The position numbers and the translations under genes were made by a program. 64,000 bases of DNA, taken from contig NC_092565.1 in assembly GCF_037975245.1 (NCBI RefSeq), forward strand, positions 22,833,499 to 22,897,498, given 5' to 3'. Origin of the DNA: Apostichopus japonicus. Lineage: Eukaryota; Echinodermata; Holothuroidea; Aspidochirotida; Stichopodidae. The notes beneath the pieces were generated by a model, which searched no databases, was not told where the DNA came from, and worked only from the letters and a program-made list of their open reading frames with translations. This document shows, in pieces, positions 53,801 through 64,000 of the stretch. The stretch's first letter is position 1. Each line of letters opens with the position of its first letter.

Positions 53801-55151
53801 CATTACCTCTCATACCTCTCCTATTATATATTCATTACCTCTTCTACTTCATATTCATTACCTCTCATACCTCTCCTACTGTATATTCATTGCCTCTCCT
53901 ACTTCATATTCATTACCTCTGCTTCTAGAGCGGCCAATATGTCACGAGATGCGGTTGAATTCTGTTTCAGTAGAATCAGAAGGTTCTCCAGATTATCAAT
54001 TTCTCTTTGGAATGAATCAAACTCCGGTCTGGCGATCACCAGATTCCCTGCCTCTATGCGTTCCAGTTTATCTAAGACTGACGTCAAATTCTGTGTGAGT
54101 GACGTAATCTGTTGATCTTGTGCAATGACTGTTGTGTTGAATTGGTCAATCCGAGACGACAACTGAGAAAGATGAGTGAATAAAATGAAATGATTTAATA
54201 AATTAGGAATTTTTATCCATCCTTATATTCTCAAACTCGATATGCGGAATAACAAAGTGATAAGGAAATGGAACGAAAATGAAAAGAAAGATGAAATTGT
54301 ATATTCTTGCCATTCGTTGAATATATAGTTTTCCGATCTAGAGTTCGTGCTTTCAGAGAACACCGAGGAAATTTTGTTATCGTTTTTTAAGATTTACCTT
54401 CATATCTCCCGATGGACAGTAAAATACGAAAGGAATATCTAATAGGTAAACAGGGGGTGTGAGAGGGTAAGATTTATCGAACAGTCTATTTTTGTGAAAT
54501 AACAAAGAATGATGACAGAAATGATTTAAAATGAATTTCAAGGTCTTGCCAGAGGCGGTGAATAGCGTTGCTACTTTACATATTAATATATAGGGATTGT
54601 TGACGAATCAGCTGGTCGGAAAAATATAACAATATCACTTTTGTATTCCTCCTTGTTTCCATCGATATAGGCCTTTATACTAGGAAATAGTATCATTATC
54701 GAGTAACCGATCAAATTCTTCAATGCATTTAACTTTGGCCTACATTTTCTCACGTCATATGGCCCGGTTCGTGTTCTACCGTCGGGTTATTCCTGTTAAG
54801 TATCCATTTTGAATTTCTAAAAAGAAAAAACTTCTAATTTCCTTCTACCTTCTCTTCTGGAAAGTTGTCCGCTTTTGTAACCATCAATGTTAAATTAAAC
54901 GAAACAAGAGTTAAAAGTGACAAACTTACATGTTCTGCTATCATTTGTCCTCCATTTTCAACAGTCGAATTACAGGCGATCCTGTTAGCTATCTCGTTCT
55001 GACAGATACATAAGGAGGTCCCATTACTGTCCTCTCGAGGATAGTTGACGGTCTCTCTTATAGCCCGTCCTGAATCCTAAAGGAAGCATTCATTTATGAA
55101 TAATCATCTATTCTACAGAGAGTGGGGCACTTTCCAGTGAATCTCAATAAC

Positions 55152-55239
<88 letters not shown>

Positions 55240-58200
55240 GCAGGGGCGTATCCAGGATTTTCTAACCCGGGGGGGGGGTGCGTAGAGCGCCACCATCAGT
55301 TGGCGCGCAGCGTACAGAAAATTTCTGGTTTTGATACCCCCAGATCACCGGAAATGGCACTTCTCGGGCTTGAAACTGACCAACCAGATGTACACTTTTG
55401 CCTGAGAACCAAGTATTTCCAAATATCTTTTTTCATCTATAACCTTTTTGAAGATTGTCACCAGTCACACATCATGTACGACCTCATCGCATGTCCTGTG
55501 GATCATTGCTTTTGTAGGTCATTCTACGTCGCGGCCTAAAATATCCGTCAGCCCTGCACTTTTCAAGGTTTTACCCATTATTTGTTCAGAATTTGAAAAT
55601 CACATTTCTCGTGAATAAATTCACTTCAAAACATACCCATAATGTCGCACAAAATTTCATCTATGGACAACCAATATAGAAAAACTCCCTTCAACCCCTA
55701 ACAGACCGGTCAAAATTGCACGAGTAAAGGGAAGAATGATGAAGAATGTTGTTCAGGGAATTTTCGTTAATTATTGGTGTACAAATATTAAAACCTCTTA
55801 CAACGGTTACTATAAAACTTCGTTGAAGGAAATATTTCCGAAGTCTATACACATCGACAGTTTTGAGCATGTGCGCAGATCAGTCTTGGATAATGGCCGG
55901 GCGCGTGTCTGTTCTCTGACACTATCTAAGCGGAGCGCGACCATGGGTTCGCGCGTAGCATACGATTTTTTGGGCAAATATAACCTCCCAGATCGCCGGA
56001 AATAACACTTCCCAGACCTAATGATGCTCCCAAACCCCCTCGAGTGTTAGATTTCATGGCTTAGAAATTTAGTTTGGGGAAATACATGGGCTTCTGCAGA
56101 AAAAAAATCAGGGGACAAATAATCCAAGTAGACTTTTATATACGATGGGTCTGGGGTTCTCTCCTAGAAAACAATTATAGACTGCCGCAAATGCGATAAT
56201 AATACAATAATTCAAAAACAGCCAATTAAGGCTGTTCCAGTGCCACTCGATGTTTGACCCCGACCGACGCCCCCCCCCCCCCCCAGTGGCGGAGCGTCCA
56301 TACAGTCAGGGGGCGGATGCCCCCCTGACGGAGTAAAATGGGCTACTGGCGCTCTTTTCAGCTCTTTACCACTTTTATTTATTCTAGATTGTCTTTTTTT
56401 ATTGCGCTCTCATCTGCTTATTGACATTTGTCACATTTTGTTGGTGTAATTTGGCGATGACACCTATTTATTCTTCGTTTATCTGCAAATCAGCCAGGCC
56501 CGGAAAGGGTCATTTCCGGAGATCTAGGGAGTAGGCTATCTTTACTCAAAAATTTTCTGTACGCTACGCGCCAACCAGTAGTGGCGCTCCGCTTAGATAG
56601 TGTCGAAAGCGCCCCTACAGACCATTCTCGCCCTCCTGACCAATACCCCTAGCTCCGCCACTGCCCCTCCCCCTTTCCCTTCCCGCCCAACCCTGTTCCG
56701 TCGTCACCCAAACGAAAGAAAATACCGTACATAAATGAAAAGTAGATCATTAATATGCATTTTGTAAATTAGGTTTGAATATAGTAACATTCAAAGAACA
56801 GTTGATCGAAAAATGTACAGTATATTACTCGACTGTATAGTAAGTTTTCTTTTATGGCTGTCAAAAATTGATGAACTTGAAAAAAAAATTAAAAAGGTTT
56901 CTTTCTAAACACAAAGAAACCCCTGTAGTCAAATCGAGACTACATGACTGTAGTTCATTAATATGTTTAAAACATGACTGACCCGAATTTACTGAAATCA
57001 TGTCTCTTCAAAAGTCACTCAATATTACTTAAGTCACTTCATATTACTCCATATCACTCCACATTACTTCATATTACTTCTTAATAGAGCAAAAGACGTA
57101 AATTTAGTTTAAAATTCAAATGTGGAAGTTTGGTTTTCAATTATCAAAGTTATAAGCATGACGTCACTCGTCATTCTATGTTCATCATACTGAAAGGTCC
57201 CGCGAGCCCCACATCCCCACCCCCCTCCCCTCACCCCAACCCCCATTATTAAGTTCCGGTTGTTGACAATGTAACACTTATATTAAAGGAGAGAAAAAAC
57301 ATTCCTTGCGGTTTCGAACTCTAACCCTCATTCAAGATGTAGGTGATTGCATGTACTTTACTTTGAAGGGGCTAAAACCATCCCATTAACTCCAAGATTT
57401 GGATCTCAGTGGGTGGTATGTGATGTCCAAAATGGTAGCTATTCTTCCAAAGCTTTATTTTCCTATTACAATCGTCCTCTTGATTTATCGATGAAATGTG
57501 ATATATTTAAAAGTATTTGTTTTTAACTTAATGCAGTGTTCTTTTGTATTTATAATTTCTATGAAAGTGAAAGTTTTGGAGAAACATAAATTTCCTCTGT
57601 ATATGTTTAAATCATTTTAATGTATACAGAGAAACAGTTCAAATTGCCATGTTGACATTATATGCAATCTGCTGTTACAATAGGAATTCACCAAAATTGA
57701 CAACCAAACCAGACGACCTTCGCAGTATACAAACTGCTATTAGAATGTGGTTTTGAGCTTTACAGGGTGCGGAAAATGTAAAACAACTTTGAAAAGCAAC
57801 ACTCCAGACTCAAATTCGTCAACTTTCTAAACCCAAACACGTTGCCCTATTTATTTCATACATCATTACGATGGGTGATGGATCTTGTTATCTATATACT
57901 CTTGCGTGTATCTTTCATCACAACAGACGGTTTTGGATTTTCAGCTTGAAAATATGTATCAGATATAGCACTGATATTCCTATTCAACTGTATAACAATT
58001 TCTCGTATATTGTATAATCTCTCAATAATTCACAAACGAATTGCATACAGTCACCTATCGTCAATTCTCCCAAATTTTCACAATATGTATAGTTTGACAA
58101 AATACCTATTATTTGAGGGCCTCGTGGAAAGATTAGCTCCGTCTAAACGAGTGACCCTCAAAAAATAAAGTTTTAAGCATAATAAATAATAATAAAATTA

Positions 58201-58520
58201 GAAACTATATTTAAGTAAAAAGGATCAAACCTGTTAGTCATGTCTGCTCGGAAATATATGATAATTACCCCAGAGTAGGTTAATTAAGTATAGACTATTT
58301 TTGGTAGATTGGAGTGAAACTTAATGACGGACGTTACATTAACCTTATTGCGAGATATGATAGCTTAAATCATTAAACATATTTACAGTTTGAAAACTGT
58401 GGTGTTGTAACACAGATAGTATAGTAGTAAGAAGTTACTCACCTCAGAAGGGACATAGGAGGAAAATCCACCATCCGCAGTGAGACAAACTATGAAAATA
58501 TAAAATGTTATTCGTGCCAT
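50190..58520 (-). CDS. Secreted olfactomedin-domain protein, amassin/noelin-like (gene span)
   Basis: The complete six-exon minus-strand gene has exons 58520-58443, 55076-54930, 54162-53917, 52790-52616, 51865-51739 and 50835-50190. All junctions are GT-AG with agreeing phases, giving 472 residues. The layout is a signal peptide (1-20), a Cys-containing N-terminal segment (27-75), a coiled coil (76-205) and an OLF domain (218-470). This is an extracellular glycoprotein with several N-x-S/T sites. OLF proteins with this plan form disulphide-linked oligomers. They include vertebrate noelins and sea-urchin amassin, which clots coelomocytes. If the organism is an echinoderm an amassin-like role is attractive, but the sequence alone does not separate these groups. 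It converges with the kinase gene. Confidence 0.93.
50836..51738 (-). other. Olfactomedin gene intron 5
   Basis: About 900 bp with no supported coding sequence. A G12 run lies near 50995-51006. Confidence 0.65.
51739..51865 (-). CDS. Olfactomedin gene exon 5: start of the OLF domain
   Basis: The exon has 127 bp, entering after a phase-1 junction and leaving with two bases of a split Ser codon (donor gtatga, acceptor ttccag). It encodes PCSKLDNVSAPYTMKEW, then GTWFRDPIKDTEKVYVLPL. The Cys-x-x-Leu opening and the G-W-DP block with V-Y-V-L are the characteristic first strand of OLF domains. Confidence 0.93.
51866..52615 (-). other. Olfactomedin gene intron 4
   Basis: Most of it is the 18-bp array at 51957-52382. 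The rest is unremarkable. Confidence 0.7.
51957..52382. repeat. Tandem repeat, 18-bp unit, about 23 copies
   Basis: The unit ggcgtcgatagtcggagt is repeated with substitutions and a few truncated 9-12-bp units (gtcaat). Because 18 is a multiple of three, some frames stay open (minus strand: repeating TIDATP), but it lies inside an intron with normal splice sites on both sides. Confidence 0.95.
52616..52790 (-). CDS. Olfactomedin gene exon 4: end of coiled coil
   Basis: The exon has 175 bp, phase 0 in and phase 1 out (acceptor tttttag, donor gtgagt). It encodes VRNMTGSLKDFAGRDESDTA and heptad-like QLLTEIQGLKKRLADCKH, then an acidic, aromatic linker ending in DWNKPGHS. NMT is a potential glycosylation site. 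The Cys after the coiled coil could make an inter-chain disulphide. Confidence 0.92.
52791..53916 (-). other. Olfactomedin gene intron 3, mostly minisatellite
   Basis: The first 810 bases of the intron in transcript order (53916 down to 53104) are the 55-bp array. The remaining 300 bp are AT-rich, with a G12 run near 53062. Confidence 0.85.
53104..53930. repeat. Tandem repeat, 55-bp unit, about 15 copies, reaching a splice donor
   Basis: The unit tactatatattcattgcctc, then tcctacttcatattcattac, then ctctcatacctctcc is repeated almost perfectly. On the minus strand each unit contains gagaggtaatgaatatgaag, which is the same as the sequence around the donor of exon 3 (agag/gtaatgaatatgaag). The array therefore begins at the exon-intron border. 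Confidence 0.97.
53917..54162 (-). CDS. Olfactomedin gene exon 3: coiled coil
   Basis: The exon has 246 bp, 82 codons, phase 0 at both ends (acceptor ttctcag, donor gtaatg). It encodes a Leu/Ile heptad-rich stretch (SSRIDQFNTTVIAQDQQITS; SVLDKLERIEAGN; FDSFQREIDNLENLLILLKQ). This is the oligomerisation coiled coil placed before the OLF domain in noelin/amassin proteins. NTT, NLT and NST are potential N-glycosylation sites. Confidence 0.93.
54163..54929 (-). other. Olfactomedin gene intron 2
   Basis: Ordinary AT-rich intron. Nothing recognised. Confidence 0.7.
54930..55076 (-). CDS. Olfactomedin gene exon 2: Cys-containing N-terminal segment
   Basis: The exon has 147 bp, 49 codons, phase 0 at both ends (acceptor cctttag, donor gtaagt). 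It encodes DSGRAIRETVNYPREDSNGT, then SLCICQNEIANRIACNST and ENGGQMIAEH. The CIC pair followed by a third Cys recalls the noelin-type N-terminal region that mediates disulphide-linked assembly. NGT and NST are potential glycosylation sites. Confidence 0.9.
55156..55237. repeat. TA dinucleotide microsatellite, about 41 repeats
   Basis: An uninterrupted (TA)n run of just over 80 bp. Confidence 0.97.
55243..56070. repeat. hAT-like dispersed repeat copies A and C
   Basis: Copy A begins caggggcgtatccagg at 55243 and contains gcgccaccatcagttggcgc and gatcaccggaaatggcac. A shorter relative (ctaagcggagcgcgaccat, gatcgccggaaataacac) lies at 55925-56030. Copy A matches 59274-59450 closely. Ends and target duplications are not resolved. 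Confidence 0.6.
56284..56663. mobile_element. hAT-like MITE, 380 bp
   Basis: It begins cagtggcggagc and ends gctccgccactg, a perfect 12-bp terminal inverted repeat. The interior carries the inverted family core (tcatttccgg, cgctacgcgccaacc, gcgctccgcttagatag). The flanks are C-rich, so the target duplication cannot be judged. Confidence 0.6.
58443..58520 (-). CDS. Olfactomedin gene exon 1: signal peptide
   Basis: ATG at 58520 opens 26 codons, MARITFYIFIVCLTADGG then FSSYVPSE, ending at the donor gtgagt in phase 0. The first 14 residues form a short hydrophobic core after one Arg, a typical secretory signal, with cleavage likely after TADG or nearby. The context gccATGG fits a strong start. 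Confidence 0.88.
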
Positions 58521-58562
58521 GGCTGTTTGGTGCTATATGATGAAATCCACCAGTGAGGGTTT

Positions 58563-58573
58563 ACATTTATATG
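58563..58573 (-). promoter_or_regulatory. Candidate TATA box of the olfactomedin gene
   Basis: On the minus strand catataaatg lies about 45 bp before the ATG, which would place transcription start about 15-20 bp before the start codon and give a very short 5' UTR. This is a sequence match only. Confidence 0.35.
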
Positions 58574-60470
58574 AACGTTGCTAAGCCAGACATGAATAAC
58601 AGGAAGGAAGTGACATCATTTTCTGATGCCCTGGACTTATTGTTAAGAATATGCGGACACTGACAAAGGTTGGAGGAGATGTTGGTTGGGTTAAATTTTA
58701 CCACGTTGACGGTGGCGTCAGGATGCTACCCGGTATGTAGCGCCCCCCCCCCTCTCCCCCAAACCCAAATGGCTCCATGCATGTACGGTAATGTTACAAG
58801 GCCCAGCCCGCTAAGGTTCCAAAAGGCAAGAAACCCCCCCAAAAAAACAAGGAAGACAGAGTAGAAAGCACTTTGTCAGTTTAATTGTAAAGTACATTAT
58901 AGCTCATACGCTTCCAGCAAAGCAAAATTACAATAGCAACAAAATTAAATGGGCTTAACTTACTCAAGAAAAAGGCACATCCTCACGCCCTGCAGGCAGC
59001 CAGGACAGCTCTGACTAACAGCTACTAGTTCAGTCCTGACCACCAAGGATTTAACAATGGAGCAGCAGTGTAATGGAATGTTGAAGGATGAAGGAGAATT
59101 GTTAATAAAATAAGGTGAGCATGGAATAAAGGTTACTGGCATATCTTAGCTAGAATGAAAGGATGGAATGGTTTAAGGAATGTCTGCATGGGTTAGTAAC
59201 AGAAACAATGTCAAGATCAGCCTAGGGGCGGCGATTTGTTTCGAATATTGGGGGGGGGACATTTGCTTGGGTGCAGGCGCGTAGTAACTTTCATCCCCAA
59301 CATACTATCAAAGCGGAGCGCCACCATCGGTTGGCGCGCACAAGAAAATTTCTGGTTTTGATAGCTCCCCAGATCACCGGAAATGGCACCTCTCGGGCTT
59401 GAAAATGACCAACCAGATATACACTTTTGCCTGAGAAACAAGTTTTTCCCAATGTTTTTTTCTTGACTCAAGATCAACGGGGCTGCCATGTTAGTTACTC
59501 CCTTTATAAATGTGTGTGTGTGTGTGATTCGATATAAGGTGTGATTCGCTTACTGGGCTAGACATCTTGATGGGTAAATCAAATAGGCCCAAAGGCAAGT
59601 CAATGCACACGAAGGGGGTGGGGTTACCCCTCTGTGGAGAATATTGCCCCCTCTACCATCCAATCCACAACGACGAGTACATGACCTTCCCCTCCCCTCC
59701 CCCGTCACCCACCTCCTGTAATTCCCGACTAATGGTCTGGCTCTATCATAAATTTAAAGCAGAAGATATAATCTAAACAAATATGAAACTGATGGTCCTT
59801 CCAATGAATGGAGTCACCGTCCAGTTCAGACCGGATTCGGAGTGACCTTTTAGTTGAAATTCGATCTTTCCTTATTTTTAAAGGAAGTCTAAACATAGGC
59901 TATCGTGACAAACTTTTCCCAGGGTATACTAATTTAGGAAAATGGTACGATATCATAATTTCTTAATAAACAAAAAAGCGATATTTGTAGTCAATAAGCT
60001 ATGCATGTATACTGCATCACACCAGACTGAGTATTTCTAGAAAACTTCAGAATTTGTTTGCAAAAAAATCTTCCAATTTTCAGCAAGCACACTAGCAGAT
60101 AAGAATATTTTATCATTTTCGTTTTCGATAGGTGGGAGGGGCATCTGGATACACGTAAGACCATTATGTTTGTAAGTATCCGATCCCAGGGGTTGTTGTC
60201 GTTGTTTAGGTGGTAACTGGGTTGGTTATCAACGAAAAAAAATTTGGGTATTGTTTTCAACTTTGTAACAGTATTCTGTACTACCAAGTAAAAGTTTTCA
60301 GGAAATGAAAAAGTTGTTTGCTATTAACGATGTTTGGACAAGAGGTCGTTATAGTTTCTATCAATGTAATTAATCCGAATCGGTGGTACTTAAAACACAG
60401 ATTTTGATGCCGATTTGAGATAAGGTCATGATAGAATTCGATGCTAAACTTACTCATAAAAGTGCAGTCC
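58574..60470. other. Intergenic region
   Basis: No gene is supported. It contains C-rich runs near 58743, a hAT-like repeat copy (59274-59460) and a TG microsatellite near 59511-59524. Confidence 0.6.
59274..59460. repeat. hAT-like dispersed repeat copy B
   Basis: It shares gcgccaccatcggttggcgc, aaatttctggttttgatag, gatcaccggaaatggcac and acacttttgcctgagaa with the copy at 55282-55415, with few differences. The boundaries are uncertain. Confidence 0.7.
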
Positions 60471-60474
60471 ATTA

Positions 60475-61256
60475 TTTCAGATAGTAGATTTCCGTAAGTG
60501 TGGGGCTATCCCGAGTCCTGTCCGTATTAAAGCCCATGATGTTGAGCGAGTGGATCACTATACATACCTAGGGGTTGTACTGGATAACTCCTTGTCCTGG
60601 CATAGCCATGTTGATGCCACACTGAAGAAACTTAACTCTAGAATGCACTGCCTGCGTAATATGAAAACTTTTCAAATTGATGAACGTATTCTGACTATGT
60701 TTTATACTTCCACCATTTGTGGGGTATGGAAATACAATTTGATTTCTTGGGGCGGGAATGCGAGAAAGGAAGATCAGAACCGTATAGACTCTTTAATCCG
60801 TCAGGCGGGCCGCATAATTGGCAACAGCCAACCCTCTTACTCATCAAGTTATACCCATCTACTCCAACAGAAATTAGACATGATTTTGGATGATGCCGAC
60901 CATCCACTGCATGGACAATTTCAGAATGCAGTGATTCCTCGGAGCGGAAGGATGAGGCTGCCGACAGCCAAAACTAATCGTCACCTCTCCTCATTCGTCC
61001 CACAGTGCATCAGAATCCATAATCAAAATTACAATCGCTAGTGTTCTTGCCCTCTGGTTACACCTTCACTGTTTTTGTCATACTTAGTCTTGCCATTGTT
61101 GGACTTTGCAATTTTATTGTCTTATTGTTTTATGTGAGTCAATTTCCATGTGCTGTATTTTAATGTTATATCCATCTTATTCTGTACAACGAGCATTTAA
61201 TTACCCGAAATGGGTTTAATAAAGTGAATCTTATCTTATCTTATCTTCAGCAATTG
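60475..61256 (+). pseudogene. 5'-truncated LINE (L2/CR1-like reverse transcriptase end)
   Basis: The frame is open from about 60475 and ends at TAG 61039-61041. It encodes the C-terminal part of a LINE ORF2: VERVDHYTYLGVVLDNSLSW, a thumb/connection-like segment with SRMHCLRNM, and a basic tail. Related elements show VDFR...V.I.G..VE.V..YKYLGV.LD..L.W. A 3' UTR of about 200 bp follows and ends in ttatc repeats near 61233-61256. The 5' part, including the catalytic motifs and any endonuclease, is absent, so it is dead on arrival. Confidence 0.8.
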
Positions 61257-61727
61257 CGAAACTCCGTGTATAATGCCCGTTAAAGATACATAAAATAACA
61301 ATGCAGGCAATCAACAGACTAGCATGGCTAAGAATCCAAGAAACTGCAGAGGAACGATCACATCGGGTTCACCCAATGAAGAGATATGAGGTTTTAGGGC
61401 TCGTACTTGAAAAATAAATTCGTTTATCGTTGTCTCAGTATCTTGGTTCTATGCTTGCTTGATGGATGAGTTTTTTAGAATGTACCTATGTAGAGAAAAG
61501 ACGAAATGACCAAGTACCGTAGAACAGTAATCAAGTAACTGCGCGAGTATCGACCACACCACTTACTGGACGAGTATCAACCACACCACTTGACCGTTCA
61601 CGGCGGTATGCAAGGATGCGATAAGTCGAAAACTGGTATCCCTATAGTAAGTCGAAATAGTAAAATAAATATAGGTGCGAAGCTAAACTGGAAAATGTTG
61701 GCACAATGAATGCACTAGACAGCTGAT
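61257..61727. other. Intergenic stretch
   Basis: Nothing recognised apart from a short duplication around 61545-61590 (gagtatcaaccacaccactt). Confidence 0.6.
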
Positions 61728-63093
61728 AACAAGTGCAGTGACGTCGCCAAGGGGGGGGGGCCAGGGGGGCACGTGCCCCCCTGGAAAACCTAGTGCCCCC
61801 CCATCTGAGATTTGGGTTGGTAAAAAAATATATATATATTTTGTTATATTCAACTCCCATCATCTGAGTTGGTTTTTCATAAGGACAAAGAAGCACAGTA
61901 ATTCGTATTTTCTTCAAATGAGCTGCGAAAAAAATGAACAAGTTTATCCTTGAACGTCGGGTATCGAAGTCGTAACCCGCGCCATCACAACAGGTGTCGA
62001 TATTTACATTGAATGTGTCAGTGCTCACGCCATACCAGCGGATATACAAGTCCGCTTCGCGAGCTACATGACTGTGAGAAAGGAGGGTACTGCAATATGT
62101 TGCCTTGGTCTGAGGTTGACAGGTTAGGAGCTGACGAAATGTGAGAATGTGAGGGTCCGCAGGCACCATACTTGCCTATATTTGTGGACCCATATATTAA
62201 CCCTGTTGTGTAGGGGGTGCAGAGGTCATTTGAGGTCAGATGCTTGTAGGAACAAATGGCGAATGTTCACACCTGCATACTGAGCTATACTCGATGTGTG
62301 ATCAAACTTTGGATTGCATGGTGAGATCCCTGATAGGAGCCAATAACGATGCTGGAACCTGTTACATCTTATTAGATAATGGGCGAAAACGAGAAGGACA
62401 AGAAAGGAGTCGGGATCATGCACACATTAATTCAACAAATGTAGGTTCTATTGATAGGGTTAGGCATAATATCGACAGCATGTGGTTCATATCCTCTGCA
62501 AAATTCTGCGCCTTGTTAAAATCATTACCTCAAAAATAGCAATTTCTGGAGATATCTTCAGATCGAATTTAGCATCAAATGTGGCAGCATTTTGCATCTA
62601 GCCTATCATCCGTATGCGAAAATTTTCCAAAGGGGAGGGGGGGCAGTGGCGGCGGAACCGGGGGGCCCCTTACTACACTCAAAAACGTCTTTGCGAGTAC
62701 ACTACGAGTAATAGCTACTCTCTTAAAACACCATCGAATATACAAATTACAATGTTTTTACAGACTTTTACGTGCACTCTGAGAAATTGCAGGCTTGAGA
62801 CCCATATTTTAGGGCTAGGTATTCGCAGCATAAAACACTCGGGAAGTGCCGTTTCCGGCCATCTGGAGGTTTGAAAAACCCAAAATTTTCTTTGTACGCT
62901 CCGCTTAGATAGTCTCTACACATTAGCCCCCCCCCCCCAATAATTTTCCCGTTCCGCCGCGCCTGGAGGGGCACCCCCTCCCCTTAGACCCCTCCCCATG
63001 ACATTGATCCGTATCCACCTAAGTGCCCCCCCCCCCCCATCAAATGCTGGTGCCCCCCAGACTGAAAAGTCTGGTGACGCCACTGAACAAGTG
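61728..63093. mobile_element. hAT-like transposon with 8-bp target duplication
   Basis: The element 61736-63085 (1,350 bp) starts cagtgacgtcgcc and ends ggtgacgccactg, whose complement is cagtggcgtcacc. It is flanked on both sides by aacaagtg (61728-61735 and 63086-63093). An 8-bp duplication with CAGTG-type ends indicates the hAT superfamily. C/G-rich subterminal segments (gtgcccccc) occur at both ends. No transposase frame is present, so it is non-autonomous. A second element is nested at 62644-62965. Confidence 0.8.
62644..62965. mobile_element. Nested hAT-like MITE, 322 bp
   Basis: It starts cagtggcggcggaaccg and ends with an imperfect complement (gttccgccgcgcctg). The interior has the inverted family core (gtgccgtttccggcc, cgctccgcttagatag) also seen at 55243-56663. 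The flank is G-rich, so the duplication (gaggggca on the right) is uncertain. Confidence 0.55.
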
Positions 63094-64000
63094 CATGGTC
63101 TGAATAGTAATTAGCACGTCAGTAAACGTACGAACTAATGTCTATGATGCTGACAAACAATGCTACTGCCTAACTGTTTAAATGACCGTGTATCCATAAG
63201 AGAACTTCATTAGTTCTGGCTACAACACAACATTTAATAATATTAACTGCTGTTATATCTGAAATACCAAATAACAACGCATATGCCGCTAGCGTGTAAC
63301 AATGTGTAAGGCAGCTAGAGTGTAACAATGAATAGGCAGCTAGCGTGTAACAATCCATACAGGCAGCTAGCGTGAAACAAAAAGAAAGGCATTAGCATAC
63401 TGAGATGTCGGTTATATTCCTAACATGGCAATGAAGATTGTCTGGTGAATGCAAAGGAATGCAACACCTGGCGTCTACAGGAGCACAAATATAATGTATG
63501 TTACTGTCTTCCCTTACCATGCTTAAGAGCACTCGTACTGACAGTACAACAGTTCCTAACGTTTATCTGATTAGTGGCATGGTATTCATAATGCACATCC
63601 TGTCTGTACGAGCGCTTTGGGAAAAGCGGGACGTATCCATGCAAGGGCGTTTGGCAAATGGGATTAGAATGCGTAGGCTATAGGTCAAAAGGCTTCCCGC
63701 GATACTTTGTTTAACTAATAAGACAATATGGCGCCATTTTGGCAAGAGGAATGGCGCTACTGAGATTCTTGTATTACTTTGTGTACAGTTAAATCCCTTT
63801 GCCTCTCAACTATCACTGAATCTTGCTCCGTATGACGTCACTCGCATATACCAATCACAATCTACGAATTACATGGTGTAAGTGGAAGCCGTGCACCCGC
63901 TGTCGATTTCATGCAGGCTTTGATTTGATTTGATTTAAGATTACTTAGTATTAATTTTAATTTGAAATGATATCCAGAAAGCATTGGAAAGGTCTATAGA
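63094..64000. other. Intergenic region at the right end
   Basis: No gene is supported. It holds a short tandem repeat (63285-63382) and a gattt microsatellite near 63918-63936. Confidence 0.6.
63285..63382. repeat. Short tandem repeat, about 26-bp unit, 4 copies
   Basis: Units share ggcagctagcgtgtaacaat with 5-8 variable bases between copies. Confidence 0.85.

Larger units (their letters stand above)
55077..58442 (-). other. Olfactomedin gene intron 1 (3.4 kb)
   Basis: It holds a TA microsatellite (55156-55237) and several hAT-like repeat copies between 55243 and 56663. From 56670 to 58442 no feature is recognised. Confidence 0.7.

Noticed and set aside
53120-54115. Three overlapping long plus-strand open frames of up to 331 codons (IHYLSYLSYYIF-type repeats)
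   Set aside because: They arise from the 55-bp minisatellite, whose unit length is not a multiple of three, so each frame cycles through the same peptides. The region is an intron of the minus-strand olfactomedin gene.
61642-62169. Minus-strand open frame of 175 codons
   Set aside because: It crosses the left end and target duplication of the hAT-like element and has no domain, so it is a chance frame.

Overview
The window is animal nuclear DNA: AT-rich, intron-rich, full of tandem repeats and with many long G/C homopolymer runs. The gene families, intron style and transposon types suggest an invertebrate deuterostome. An echinoderm, perhaps a sea cucumber, is my best guess, but the sequence does not prove it.

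Positions 1-39941 (+) hold the kinase half of a G protein-coupled receptor kinase gene of the GRK4/5/6 type. Nine coding exons at 2881-29804 have clean splice sites and agreeing phases. Together they run from the glycine loop to the C-terminal membrane helix. A probable tenth, terminal exon lies at 39762-39941. The N-terminus and RGS-homology domain lie before position 1. The introns carry several tandem arrays, MITE-like elements and a tRNA-derived SINE candidate. The last intron (29805-39761) contains a complete, very young Ty3/gypsy-type LTR retrotransposon at 30039-38594 (antisense). Its two 720-bp LTRs differ at one base and it has a 4-bp target duplication. It is inserted into the 3' end of an older LINE. 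Positions 39942 to about 49690 look like 3' UTR or downstream intergenic DNA.

Positions 50190-58520 (-) hold a complete six-exon gene, convergent with the kinase gene, for a secreted olfactomedin-domain protein of 472 residues. It has a signal peptide, a Cys-containing N-terminal segment, a coiled coil and a C-terminal OLF domain. This layout is shared by noelins and by the echinoderm coelomocyte-clotting protein amassin. Its introns carry an 18-bp array, a 55-bp array that reaches the splice donor, a TA microsatellite and hAT-like repeats.

Positions 58521-64000 have no convincing host gene. They contain a 5'-truncated LINE (about 60475-61256), a hAT-like element with an 8-bp target duplication (61736-63085) and a smaller element nested in it.

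The most unusual signal is that three authentic splice sites have been copied by local tandem repeats: the donor of kinase exon 4, the acceptor of kinase exon 6 and the donor of olfactomedin exon 3. I found no bacterial-type system, CRISPR array or operon. The LTR element, with its short gag and atypical reverse-transcriptase motif, is the other item of note.
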